Source: Cellvibrionales bacterium UBA2511 | Lineage (GTDB): Bacteria > Pseudomonadota > Gammaproteobacteria > Pseudomonadales > Porticoccaceae | Reading direction: 5' to 3' | DNA: 6,858 nt | NCBI GenBank assembly: GCA_002341315.1 | Contig: DDNV01000093.1 | Location: 33,020-39,877 of the forward strand | In this document: positions 1-6,445 of the stretch, piece by piece | Numbering within the stretch: the first letter of the stretch is position 1 | Layout of the letters: the number at the start of each line of letters is the position of its first letter | Translations under genes and position numbers: made by a program | Notes under the pieces: generated by a model | The model's input: only the letters and a program-made list of their open reading frames with translations | Told to the model about the DNA's origin: nothing | The model's database searches: none

Positions 1-150
1 GTGGAAATGGAGGCGCTCACCGCCGCTTCGGTGGCGGCGCTGACCGTCTACGATATGTGCAAAGCGGTGGACCGCGGTATGGTGATCGAATCCACCCGCC
101 TGCTGGAAAAGGCAGGCGGAAAATCCGGCCACTGGAAAGTAAATCCATGA
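1..150 (+). CDS. moaC: MoaC, cyclic pyranopterin monophosphate synthase (C-terminal 49 residues)
   Basis: The gene is cut by the left edge, so only the last 49 codons and the TGA stop are visible, out of roughly 160 residues usual for the family. MoaC works after the radical-SAM protein MoaA and forms cyclic pyranopterin monophosphate, the first stable intermediate of molybdenum cofactor synthesis, in the cytoplasm. The visible part carries the family hallmarks: VEMEAL at the very start, YDMCKAVD in the middle, and the GGKSG motif near the C terminus. By alignment from memory, the Asp and Lys of YDMCK correspond to E. coli Asp128 and Lys131, both implicated in catalysis. The stop overlaps the moaD start as ATGA, so it is the visible head of a moaC-moaD-moaE operon. 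Nothing looks damaged. The upstream part, and whether moaA lies nearby, cannot be seen. Confidence 0.96.
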   Translation: MEMEALTAASVAALTVYDMCKAVDRGMVIESTRLLEKAGGKSGHWKVNP

Positions 151-395
151 AAATTCTTTTTTTTGGCAATCTGCGGGAGCAATTGGGTACTGGCGAGATT
201 GAGTTGCCGTTGCCCCCCGGAACAAATGATATTGCTGACTTACTGGCAGCCCTCAAACAGCGCGGATCAGAATGGCAGCAAGCACTCGGCACGGGGACAT
301 TGCTATACGCCGTCAACCAGACCATGGCCACTCAAGACACATTACTGGAGGACAGCGACGAAGTGGCGCTGTTCCCCCCGGTAACCGGCGGATGA
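147..395 (+). CDS. moaD: MoaD, molybdopterin synthase small (sulfur-carrier) subunit
   Basis: This 82-residue protein matches the usual size of MoaD (81 in E. coli) and has the ubiquitin-like beta-grasp pattern: it opens [11 protein letters not shown] and ends [12 protein letters not shown]. The C-terminal Gly-Gly is essential. It is adenylylated by MoeB and converted to a thiocarboxylate, which donates sulfur to the pterin in the MoaE active site. A conserved AVNQ stretch lies near residue 54. The ATG at 147 was chosen because it overlaps the moaC stop (ATGA), gives the expected N terminus, and follows GGAAAG at 134-139 with a 7-base spacer. The frame is open further upstream to 57, but that would place 30 non-homologous residues inside moaC. 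The stop overlaps moaE in the same ATGA manner, suggesting translational coupling and a balanced MoaD:MoaE ratio. Confidence 0.96.
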   Translation: MKILFFGNLREQLGTGEIELPLPPGTNDIADLLAALKQRGSEWQQALGTGTLLYAVNQTMATQDTLLEDSDEVALFPPVTGG

Positions 396-853
396 TAACC
401 ATTGCGGTACAGGCCGCAGACTTTGATACCGGCCAGGAAATTCGTCAGTTACAGGCCGACAGAACTGACGTGGGTGGTATCGCAATATTTACCGGTCAGG
501 TGCGCGACACTGGCGATAAACCGCTGGGCTTCATGCACCTGGAGCATTATCCCGGTATGACTGAGGCCTCCCTGCAACAGACGGCCGAACAGGCCGCACA
601 ACGCTGGGCATTGATCGATATCCGCATTGTGCACCGCATCGGCGACCTGCTGCCCGGCGATCAGATTGTCTTCGTCGGCGTCAGTAGCGCTCACAGGGAA
701 GCTGCCTTCAGTGCCTGTGAATTTATTATGGATCACCTGAAAACCCATGCACCGTTCTGGAAGAAAGAATACTACCGGGATGGCAGCACGAAGTGGGTCG
801 ATGCAAAACAGACGGACCAACAGCGCAATGCGCGCTGGAACCCGCACAACTGA
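392..853 (+). CDS. moaE: MoaE, molybdopterin synthase catalytic subunit
   Basis: A 153-residue protein, close to E. coli MoaE (150). With MoaD it forms the heterotetrameric molybdopterin synthase that inserts two sulfurs into cyclic pyranopterin monophosphate to make molybdopterin. Visible family motifs in order are GGIAIFTGQVRD (residues 28-39), LEHYPGMTE (50-58), HRIGDLLPGD (81-90), SSAHREAAF (98-106) and the catalytic stretch KTHAPFWKKE (117-126). Lys117 and Lys124 line up with the E. coli catalytic lysines 119 and 126, by recall of that sequence. The start at 392 overlaps the moaD stop (ATGA). There is no strong ribosome binding site, which fits coupling to moaD translation. The frame is open back to 272 but those residues lie inside moaD and are not MoaE-like. 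The C-terminal 15 or so residues are polar and poorly conserved. Confidence 0.97.
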   Translation: MITIAVQAADFDTGQEIRQLQADRTDVGGIAIFTGQVRDTGDKPLGFMHLEHYPGMTEASLQQTAEQAAQRWALIDIRIVHRIGDLLPGDQIVFVGVSSAHREAAFSACEFIMDHLKTHAPFWKKEYYRDGSTKWVDAKQTDQQRNARWNPHN

Positions 854-867
854 ATCAGAGGCCGTTT

Positions 868-1308
868 ATGCAACCACTGCCCCATCAATACCAGGCAACG
901 ACCATCGGCACAGCCCAGGGCAACTTTGCCACCACGCTGGAAAATGACTGCACACTGGAGGTCGCTGCACCATTGGATTTTGATGGGCCCGGCGACACCT
1001 GGACCCCGGAAGAAATGTTGCTGGGTGCCGTGGCCAACTGCCTGGCACTGACCTTCAGATCTATCGCCCGTGCAGCCGGTCTGAACTGGCTGGAAATCCA
1101 ATGCACCAGTGAAGGCGTTCTGGATAAAGTGGAAAAGAAAGTCCTGTTTACCCAGATCAGCACCCTCGCGCAATTGACGATTGCGGCTGGGGAAGATCGG
1201 GAAAAAGCCGAAAAATTGTTGCGCAAGGCAGAGGAAAACTGCTTTGTCAGCAACTCCCTGTCGAGCGAGAAGCAATTTACTGCGGACGTGCGGGTCAGCC
1301 AGGTCTGA
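868..1308 (+). CDS. OsmC/Ohr-family protein
   Basis: A 146-residue protein of the OsmC/Ohr superfamily, whose characterised members reduce organic hydroperoxides with a reactive cysteine pair. The signature is present: TPEEMLLGAVANCLALTF (residues 46-63) supplies the first cysteine (Cys58), and ENCFVSNSL (123-131) the second (Cys125). Glu48 or Glu49 sits where family members place a catalytic acidic residue. It resembles the YhfA/OsmC-like branch more than classical Ohr, but the subfamily cannot be fixed by eye. Two further cysteines (28 and 79) are unlikely to be catalytic. The ATG at 868 is preceded by AGAGG at 857-861 with a 6-base spacer and begins 14 bases after the moaE stop, so it is probably co-transcribed with moaCDE. 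An upstream in-frame start at 793 would overlap moaE heavily and was not used. Its stop directly abuts the stop of the converging gene. Confidence 0.88.
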   Translation: MQPLPHQYQATTIGTAQGNFATTLENDCTLEVAAPLDFDGPGDTWTPEEMLLGAVANCLALTFRSIARAAGLNWLEIQCTSEGVLDKVEKKVLFTQISTLAQLTIAAGEDREKAEKLLRKAEENCFVSNSLSSEKQFTADVRVSQV

Positions 1309-2706
1309 TTACAATTTCACCTTGTCGCCCATGTCCGGTACACAGGCTTCCCAGCCGAGCTCTTCGCCAATGCTGATACGAAACTGATCGGCTGCCTCTT
1401 CATCACCATGGGTGACAAAACAGCGTTTTGGCGCGGCGGGCATTTGCTGCAACCAATGCAACAATTCCAGCCGGTCGGCATGGGCGGAGAGAAAATCCAG
1501 ACATTCCACCCGCGCTTTCACCTCATGGTAGCGATTGAATATCTTGATTTTTTTCTCGCCACCCACCATGCGGGCCCCCCGGGTACCCGGTGCCTGATAA
1601 CCGGCAAACATTACAGTATTGCGATGATCACCGAGCATTCGCTGCAGATGATGCAACACCCGTCCACCCGTTGCCATACCGCTGGCCGAGAGAATAATGG
1701 CCGGCACATGCACCCGGTTGATGGCAATGGAATCCTCCACCGTTCGGGCAAAGGTGACATCCCGTGACAGCTGCTGGCAGGAAGCCTTGTTCAGCCGGTG
1801 ATAGCGATGGTGCCGAAGCATGACCTCCGTGGCACTGATCGCCATGGGGCTGTCCAGAAAGACCGGTAAATAGGGAATTCGCCCCTGCTGCCGCAGCTCG
1901 GTAATCAGATAGAGCATGGCCTGGGCACGTCCCACGGCAAAGGTCGGAATCAGCACGGAACCACCCCCGGACACCGTGTCGTTAATGATTCCAGACACCA
2001 CGTCCCAGACATCGCGATTGTCATGGAGACGATTGCCATAGGTGGATTCAATCACCAGGTAATCACAGGATACTGGCAGTTCCGGTGCCCGCATTACCAG
2101 GTCATTGCTGCGACCCATATCGCCGCTGAAAAGAATATGTCGGCCGCCTGCATGCACATCCAGAAATGCAGAGCCGAGAATATGGCCATTGGCATAAAAA
2201 CTTGCCTCGATATCACCCATGGTGACCGTCGCAGTGGACTCGCCTGAACGTGCATCTGCCACGGAACTGAATCCCACCACTTCAAATTGCTTCATCGCCT
2301 TTTCCGCATCCTGCCGGGTATAGAGCGGCAGGGCTGGCTGATGCTTACTGTATTGATGGCGATTGCGGTATTCCGCCTCCTCCTCCTGCAGATGCGCAGA
2401 ATCGGCCAACAGAATCTTGCAAAGATCGCGTGTTGCCTGGGTACAGTAAATCGGCCCCTTGAAACCGTCTTTAACCAATCTCGGCAGGTAGCCGCTGTGA
2501 TCCAGATGGGCATGGGTAAGGAACACCGCCTCAATGGTGCCGGGATCCACCGGAAAGGGTTTCCAGTTGCGCTCCCGCAGGTGCTTGTAGCCCTGAAACA
2601 ACCCACAGTCCACTAGAACCCGCCGATCATCTACCTCAATCAGATAACGGGAACCCGTTACGGTATTGGCAGCGCCGTGAAACACCAGAGTCACCCGATT
2701 GCCCAT
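1309..2706 (-). CDS. beta-CASP metallo-beta-lactamase-fold hydrolase (RNase J/CPSF73-like, COG1236 type)
   Basis: A 465-residue cytoplasmic protein with the full motif set of the beta-CASP branch of metallo-beta-lactamases, which act on nucleic acids, mostly as RNA endo- or 5'-exonucleases. Zinc ligands are visible as HAHLDH (65-70), GHILGSA (174-180, His175), FSGD (193-196, Asp196) and FVTHGD (430-435, His433). The beta-CASP motifs are the acidic residue in ESTYG (Glu220), the His-containing SASGMATGGRVLHHL (340-354), and SAHAD (407-411, His409). The N terminus HGAANTVTGS is the usual opening of the CPSF73-like bacterial group. No KH or other extra RNA-binding domain is seen, and the length matches stand-alone bacterial members of about 450-470 residues. 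All key residues are intact, so it should be active, but substrate and role are unknown. The start at 2706 follows AAGGAA at a good distance. A promoter-like sequence in the gap upstream suggests it can be transcribed separately from moeA. Confidence 0.93.
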   Translation of the reverse strand: MGNRVTLVFHGAANTVTGSRYLIEVDDRRVLVDCGLFQGYKHLRERNWKPFPVDPGTIEAVFLTHAHLDHSGYLPRLVKDGFKGPIYCTQATRDLCKILLADSAHLQEEEAEYRNRHQYSKHQPALPLYTRQDAEKAMKQFEVVGFSSVADARSGESTATVTMGDIEASFYANGHILGSAFLDVHAGGRHILFSGDMGRSNDLVMRAPELPVSCDYLVIESTYGNRLHDNRDVWDVVSGIINDTVSGGGSVLIPTFAVGRAQAMLYLITELRQQGRIPYLPVFLDSPMAISATEVMLRHHRYHRLNKASCQQLSRDVTFARTVEDSIAINRVHVPAIILSASGMATGGRVLHHLQRMLGDHRNTVMFAGYQAPGTRGARMVGGEKKIKIFNRYHEVKARVECLDFLSAHADRLELLHWLQQMPAAPKRCFVTHGDEEAADQFRISIGEELGWEACVPDMGDKVKL

Positions 2707-2714
2707 AGTGCCAT

Positions 2715-2720
2715 TTCCTT
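2715..2720 (-). promoter_or_regulatory. Ribosome binding site of the beta-CASP gene
   Basis: On the - strand the sequence AAGGAA lies 8 bases upstream of the ATG at 2706. It is a good Shine-Dalgarno match and supports that start codon. Confidence 0.7.
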
Positions 2721-2730
2721 ATAGTTATGC

Positions 2731-2747
2731 CCCGGCACTTCGCCGGG
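2731..2747. repeat. Short hairpin in the leader of the beta-CASP gene
   Basis: A perfect 6-base inverted repeat, CCCGGC and GCCGGG, with a 5-base loop. Read on the - strand it ends 10 bases before the ribosome binding site of the beta-CASP gene and would lie in its 5' leader if transcription starts from the nearby TATAAT. No T run follows on the - strand, so it is not an obvious moeA terminator. It may stabilise the leader or modulate translation, or it may be chance. Confidence 0.45.
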
Positions 2748-2762
2748 ACTGCTTTACTTTCG

Positions 2763-2768
2763 ATTATA
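2763..2768 (-). promoter_or_regulatory. Candidate sigma-70 -10 element for the beta-CASP gene
   Basis: On the - strand this is an exact TATAAT, 56 bases upstream of the ATG at 2706. The matching -35 is weak: ATGAAG at a 17-base spacing matches TTGACA at three of six positions. Transcription would start near 2755 and give a leader of about 50 bases containing the 2731-2747 hairpin. An exact -10 in the only sizeable gap of a dense gene run is a reasonable promoter candidate, but the poor -35 implies weak or activator-dependent use. Confidence 0.45.
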
Positions 2769-2788
2769 GAAGCCACCTCCCCGGCTTC
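2769..2788. repeat. Inverted repeat next to the TATAAT element
   Basis: Arms GAAGCC (2769-2774) and GGCTTC (2783-2788) are perfectly complementary around an 8-base C-rich loop. The element occupies the spacer region immediately upstream of the candidate -10 and lies 44 bases after the moeA stop. It could be an operator, or a weak terminator for the moeA transcript, although the - strand bases after it (TATAAT) are not a T run. The repeat is seen directly; both roles are inference. Confidence 0.4.
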
Positions 2789-2832
2789 ATAGAATTCAGA
2801 TCAAGTCACCCGTGATTGACTGGAGAGGGTGG

Positions 2833-4065
2833 CTAGAAAAGCAAGTCGGAAAACAACAGAAACGGTACGGCATCGCCGGCTTCCATACTTTCCCCGAGAC
2901 GGTGCACCACAAAGCCATTGCCCTGCGAAACACTGGAGAGCACGCCGCTGCTCTGGCTGCCCGCCAGTTGGGCTCGCACACTCCCCTGCGCATCCTGGAC
3001 CAACCGTGCGCGCAGGTATTCCTGGCGTTTCGCCGCATGCGGTCGACTGAACCCGGCAATCACGGGAATTGGCGTGGGCAGGTAATCGCTGGCCCCCTGG
3101 CTTTTCAACAAATAGGGGCGTGCGGCAATGGCGAAGGTAACAAATACCGAGGCGGGATTGCCGGGCAGGCCAATAAAGGGTGTGCCCTGCACCTGGCCAA
3201 ACGCCAGCGGCTTGCCGGGCTTGATGGCCATGCGCCACAGGTTCAGGCTGCCCAGCTTCTCGACACAGCCCTTGACGTGGTCCTCATCACCCACAGAGAC
3301 TCCGCCACTGCTGATGATACAGTCGGCCTCGGCAGCGGCCCTGCGCAACGCCTGCTCAGTAGCCTCTGGCGTATCTGCCACCCTGCCCAGATCGACATAA
3401 TCGAAACCCAGTGCCTGCAACTGACCCATCAGGGTAAAGCGGTTGGAGTTGTAAATATGTCCCGGCGGCAGCGGCTCGCCGGGTTCCACCAGTTCATCGC
3501 CAGTACACAACAAAGCAACCTTGAGACGCCGGTATACTGGTACCTCGGCAATACCGACCGAGGCCAGCAGACCGAGGTCCTGGGGTTTGAGGCGGTGACC
3601 CCGAACCAACACAGTGGCGCCGCGGTGAATATCCTGTCCGATGGGGCGTATGTTGGTGCCGGCCTTGATATCGGCAGCCAGGGTCACCCGGGCATCGTCC
3701 CAGTGACACTGCTCCTGCATCACCACCGTATCGGCACCGGGAGGTACTTCCGCACCCGTGAAGATGCGGGCGGCACTGCCCGGCTGCAGTAGCTCTGGCA
3801 CGGCACCTGCCGGAATGCGCTGACTGATCGGCAAGGTGGTTTCTTCACCGGTATTACAGTCGGCAAAGCGCAGGGCGAAACCGTCCATGGCGCTGTTGTC
3901 CGCCGGCGGCACATCTACCGGCGATTGCTGGTCAGCAGCCAACACTCGACCGAGGGCCTGCATCAAGGGTACGGTTTCGGTATCCACCAACGGTTGTGCC
4001 GCGGCCAAAAGCCGCTCCAGCGCCTGTTCGACGGTCATTAATCCAGCTTGGTCACAACTGTTCAT
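2833..4065 (-). CDS. moeA: MoeA, molybdopterin molybdenumtransferase
   Basis: A 410-residue protein, nearly the same length as E. coli MoeA (411). MoeA inserts molybdate into adenylylated molybdopterin to give active Mo-molybdopterin, in the cytoplasm. Visible landmarks are PVDVPPADNSAMDGFALR (49-66), FTGAEVPPGAD (102-112), GQDIHRGA (143-150), TGDELVEPGE (188-197), NSNRF (206-210), SSGGVSVGDEDHVK (252-265), KPGKPLAFG (282-290) and GLPGNPASVFV (299-309). The acidic residues known to matter in E. coli MoeA have counterparts here, including Asp61 or its neighbour, Asp145, Glu191, Asp231 and Asp262, assigned by approximate alignment. The start at 4065 overlaps the moaB stop as ATGA. An in-frame ATG five codons earlier (4080) is possible but adds MQGPL, which is not MoeA-like. 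Cotranslation with moaB fits their consecutive steps. No domain is missing. Confidence 0.97.
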   Translation of the reverse strand: MNSCDQAGLMTVEQALERLLAAAQPLVDTETVPLMQALGRVLAADQQSPVDVPPADNSAMDGFALRFADCNTGEETTLPISQRIPAGAVPELLQPGSAARIFTGAEVPPGADTVVMQEQCHWDDARVTLAADIKAGTNIRPIGQDIHRGATVLVRGHRLKPQDLGLLASVGIAEVPVYRRLKVALLCTGDELVEPGEPLPPGHIYNSNRFTLMGQLQALGFDYVDLGRVADTPEATEQALRRAAAEADCIISSGGVSVGDEDHVKGCVEKLGSLNLWRMAIKPGKPLAFGQVQGTPFIGLPGNPASVFVTFAIAARPYLLKSQGASDYLPTPIPVIAGFSRPHAAKRQEYLRARLVQDAQGSVRAQLAGSQSSGVLSSVSQGNGFVVHRLGESMEAGDAVPFLLFSDLLF

Positions 4066-4598
4066 GAGCGGCCCTTGCATTCAGCCACCCGCGCCACATG
4101 AGGGATGAAATTGCAGGGGCGGGTGCGGGCATCCAGTTGCTCGCCGAGGATTCTGTCCCAGGCGGTGCGGCAGGCATTGGTGGAACCCGGCATGCAAAAC
4201 ACCAGCGTGCGGTTGGCCAGACCCGCCACCGCACGGGACTGCACGGTAGAAGTGCCGATCTCGGTAAAGGAAATTTGCCGGAACAGCTCGCCAAAGCCTT
4301 CCACCTGTTTGTCGAACAGTGGCTGCAACGCCTCCGGGGTTGAATCCCGGTCAGTGAAACCAGTGCCGCCAGTCACGAGCACTACCTGGAGTTGCGGGTC
4401 GGCAATCCAACGGGATACCTCAGCACGCAAACGGTAGATATCGTCGGGGATCAGCGCCCGGTCCGCCAGTACGTGACCAGCTTCAGAAAGACGGTCCACC
4501 AGCAACTGGCCGGAGCTGTCCTGCTCCAGCGTGCGGGTGTCGGAAACCGTGAGGACGGCGATGTGCAGGGGGACAAATTCTTTGGCGGCGTGGGACAT
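4062..4598 (-). CDS. moaB: MoaB, MoaB/MogA-family molybdenum cofactor protein
   Basis: A 178-residue protein of the MoaB/MogA family, which binds molybdopterin and in several organisms adenylylates it using Mg-ATP before MoeA acts. Motifs are AVLTVSDTRTLEQDSSG (14-30), VLVTGGTGFTDRDSTPEAL (73-91) and VFCMPGSTNACRTAW (133-147). The N terminus MSHAAKEFVPLHIAVLTVSD parallels E. coli MoaB rather than MogA, as does the length (170 in E. coli). Asp52 and Asp85 sit where MogA has its functional aspartates, so activity is plausible, although E. coli MoaB itself appears dispensable. The ATG at 4598 has AGAGAG at 4604-4609, 5 bases upstream. The frame is also open to an ATG at 4661 that overlaps the kinase stop as TGATG, but it lacks a ribosome binding site and would add 21 non-conserved residues. 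The gene lies 62 bases after the kinase gene and overlaps moeA. Confidence 0.94.
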   Translation of the reverse strand: MSHAAKEFVPLHIAVLTVSDTRTLEQDSSGQLLVDRLSEAGHVLADRALIPDDIYRLRAEVSRWIADPQLQVVLVTGGTGFTDRDSTPEALQPLFDKQVEGFGELFRQISFTEIGTSTVQSRAVAGLANRTLVFCMPGSTNACRTAWDRILGEQLDARTRPCNFIPHVARVAECKGRS

Positions 4599-4660
4599 AA
4601 ATTCTCTCTTGTCTTCAGTTCGGTTGATTCGGGTCAGATCTGCGTGGGCTGTCGAGACCA

Positions 4661-6412
4661 TCAGCGGGAGGCGGACACCAGCAGCGAAATTATCAGCAAC
4701 CCGAATAATACAAAGGAAAGCATTTTCCAGAATAGCAGCATATCCTTCTCCACCGGACGCTGCGGGTCTTCCTTGAGAAATTCCGGGTTGGGTTGTTTCA
4801 GGTCCCGAAGGAAACCCTGCAGGGTTTCGTAACGCTGTTCCGGTTCAATGGAAACAGCCTTTTTCAGCGCCCGGTCAAACCAGAACGGAATCAGATCCCG
4901 GTGATGGTAACTCGGAACGTAGCGCAGCCGCAGGAAGTCTTCCCTGGAACGGCATTTTTCCATGCGGTGACCATAGGGTAAAAAGCCGGTAAACATTTCG
5001 TAGACGATCACGCCCAGGGAATAGATATCGCCACGGATGCCGGTGTTGATACGGAAGCGGTAGGCGGGGTCAGCATAGTCCAGGGTGCCCAGTGCCACCT
5101 CGCGGGTCATCGGCGTAAAGATTTCATGAATGCCGGGAACATACACCGAGCCAAAATCAACAATGCGAACCTCCATGTCTGGGGTCACCATGATGTTGCC
5201 GGGCTTCAGATCCTGGTGCACGGTTTCCTTCTCGTGCAGTGCCTCCAGGCCGGCAGCGATTTGCTCCACCAGTGCAATCAGATCCCTCGGTCGGCGCTCC
5301 TGGTGCTGTTCCAGCCATTGATCCAGGGGCAAGCCCGGCACCAGTTCCATCAGGTAGTAGAGAAACCGGCGTGCCCCCTTCGGGGCGATCACCTTGACGA
5401 CGTTGGGGTGGTCGATTCGCAAACCGATCCACTCTTCCATGATGAAACGCTCAATATAGGCAGGGCTGTCACAGTAATTCTGCGATGGGGTTTTCATCAC
5501 CAGTTCCGCACCGCTGTCCAGATCCCGCACCCGGTAGAGCTGGGTTCGCTCGCTGGCATACATTTCTGCCAACACTTCGTAGCCATCAATCTTGACTCCG
5601 GGAGACAGATCAGGCGGGAACGGCAGCCGGGTCAACCGCTCGTTAAGGTCCTCGATATTTTCCAGTCCCAAATGGTCGATACGCAGCAACGCACAACTGA
5701 GGTTGTCATGACTGCCGGCGGCCCGTGCAGCAGCAACAATGGTACGACAGGCACGTGGGTAATCATCCGGGTGGCGCTCGATCAGTCCACGCAATGCTTC
5801 AATGGGGAGGAAATCGTGTACCCCATCGCTGGTGAGTAGAAAAATATCACCCTGCTTAAGGGTGACAACGCTGGCATCCACATTGAGGCCGGTGTCCATG
5901 CCCATGGCGCGGATCAGATAATTCTGTTCGGTGGAAATACCCGCCGTGTGATCCCGGGTCAACTGGGTTAATTCCCCATTCTCTGCCGCCAGACGATGGA
6001 TACGGCTGTCGCCGATATGAAACAGATAGCCGAGATGGGACTTGATCACCAGCACACTCAGGGTGGTGACATAGCCCCTTGCCTCATCGTGGATTTCGTG
6101 CCCCAGGTTATAAAGTTGACGATTCAGCGGGGTGAGAATTTTCTGAATAGCATGTTTGACACTCCAGGTCTCGGGGGTCGTATAGTAATCGTTTAGCACC
6201 GAGCGAATGCACAGCTCCGCCGCCTCCCTGCCCGCTTCGGCCGTGCTGACACCGTCTGCCAGCGCCACAACTATGCCTTTGGTATTGAGCAGGTGATCGT
6301 CGGGAATACGATAGCCCACCGCATCCTCATTGACCTGTTTAACGCCCGCATCGGAGCAGCACCCCACAGTGGCCCGGAAAACATTTGCTGTTTCAATGCC
6401 CCCTCGACTCAC
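4661..6412 (-). CDS. Bifunctional PP2C-type phosphatase / Ser-Thr protein kinase with C-terminal membrane anchor
   Basis: A 583-residue fusion. Residues 13-245 are a PP2C phosphatase with the metal-binding aspartates in place: VNED (Asp30), LADGVS (Asp53), HIGDSR (132-137), LTSDGV (Asp196) and SHDNLS (Asp236). Residues about 275-540 are a Hanks-type kinase: Lys307 in VMK, Glu326 or Glu327 in the helix C region, catalytic loop HQDLKPGN (399-406), DFG (419-421), GDIYSLGV (461-468) and a late Arg527. Residues about 558-580 form one hydrophobic segment, so both enzymes should face the cytoplasm from a tail anchor. Deviations are HQD for HRD, no glycine-rich loop before Lys307, and DPA where APE is expected. 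The start is GTG at 6412, supported by GGAGAGG at 6421-6427. It lies 33 bases after a nitrate transporter gene; a similar kinase sits beside nasA in Pseudomonas (PA1782, from memory). A role in controlling nitrate uptake or assimilation is inferred; the substrate is unknown. Confidence 0.93.
   Translation of the reverse strand: MSRGGIETANVFRATVGCCSDAGVKQVNEDAVGYRIPDDHLLNTKGIVVALADGVSTAEAGREAAELCIRSVLNDYYTTPETWSVKHAIQKILTPLNRQLYNLGHEIHDEARGYVTTLSVLVIKSHLGYLFHIGDSRIHRLAAENGELTQLTRDHTAGISTEQNYLIRAMGMDTGLNVDASVVTLKQGDIFLLTSDGVHDFLPIEALRGLIERHPDDYPRACRTIVAAARAAGSHDNLSCALLRIDHLGLENIEDLNERLTRLPFPPDLSPGVKIDGYEVLAEMYASERTQLYRVRDLDSGAELVMKTPSQNYCDSPAYIERFIMEEWIGLRIDHPNVVKVIAPKGARRFLYYLMELVPGLPLDQWLEQHQERRPRDLIALVEQIAAGLEALHEKETVHQDLKPGNIMVTPDMEVRIVDFGSVYVPGIHEIFTPMTREVALGTLDYADPAYRFRINTGIRGDIYSLGVIVYEMFTGFLPYGHRMEKCRSREDFLRLRYVPSYHHRDLIPFWFDRALKKAVSIEPEQRYETLQGFLRDLKQPNPEFLKEDPQRPVEKDMLLFWKMLSFVLFGLLIISLLVSASR
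4673..4744 (-). other. Predicted C-terminal transmembrane segment of the phosphatase-kinase
   Basis: Codons for residues about 557-580 encode a run dominated by Leu, Phe, Ile and Val (LSFVLFGLLIISLLV). Lys563 lies near its N-terminal end and a single Arg closes the protein. No other hydrophobic segment and no signal peptide is present, so a tail-anchored inner membrane topology with cytoplasmic catalytic domains is the simplest reading. Confidence 0.8.
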
Positions 6413-6420
6413 GTATGCAC

Positions 6421-6427
6421 CCTCTCC
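6421..6427 (-). promoter_or_regulatory. Ribosome binding site deciding the GTG start of the phosphatase-kinase
   Basis: The - strand reads GGAGAGG, 8 bases before the GTG at 6412, inside the 33-base gap after the transporter stop. A second GTG closer to it is in another frame that stops after three codons, so the GTG at 6412 is favoured. Confidence 0.7.
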
Positions 6428-6445
6428 GTCACGTTGGTTGCCATG

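Noticed and set aside
57..146. Upstream extension of the moaD frame
   Set aside because: It lies inside moaC, and the extra residues are not MoaD-like. The ATGA overlap at 147 gives the standard N terminus.
793..867. Upstream start for the OsmC-family gene
   Set aside because: It would overlap the end of moaE by about 60 bases. The ATG at 868 has a good ribosome binding site and a normal family N terminus.
772..1275. 167-codon open frame on the - strand
   Set aside because: Antisense to moaE and the OsmC-family gene, which have clear family motifs; nothing recognisable in the translation.
2731..2788. Rho-independent terminator for moeA
   Set aside because: Two short hairpins are present, but neither is followed by a T run on the - strand, so a terminator call is not supported.
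2812..3792. 326-codon open frame on the + strand
   Set aside because: It is fully antisense to moeA, whose motifs are unmistakable. Its translation shows no recognisable family; it is a byproduct of GC-rich codon use.
5126..5839. 237-codon open frame on the + strand
   Set aside because: Antisense to the phosphatase-kinase, crossing both domains, with no recognisable motif or ribosome binding site support.
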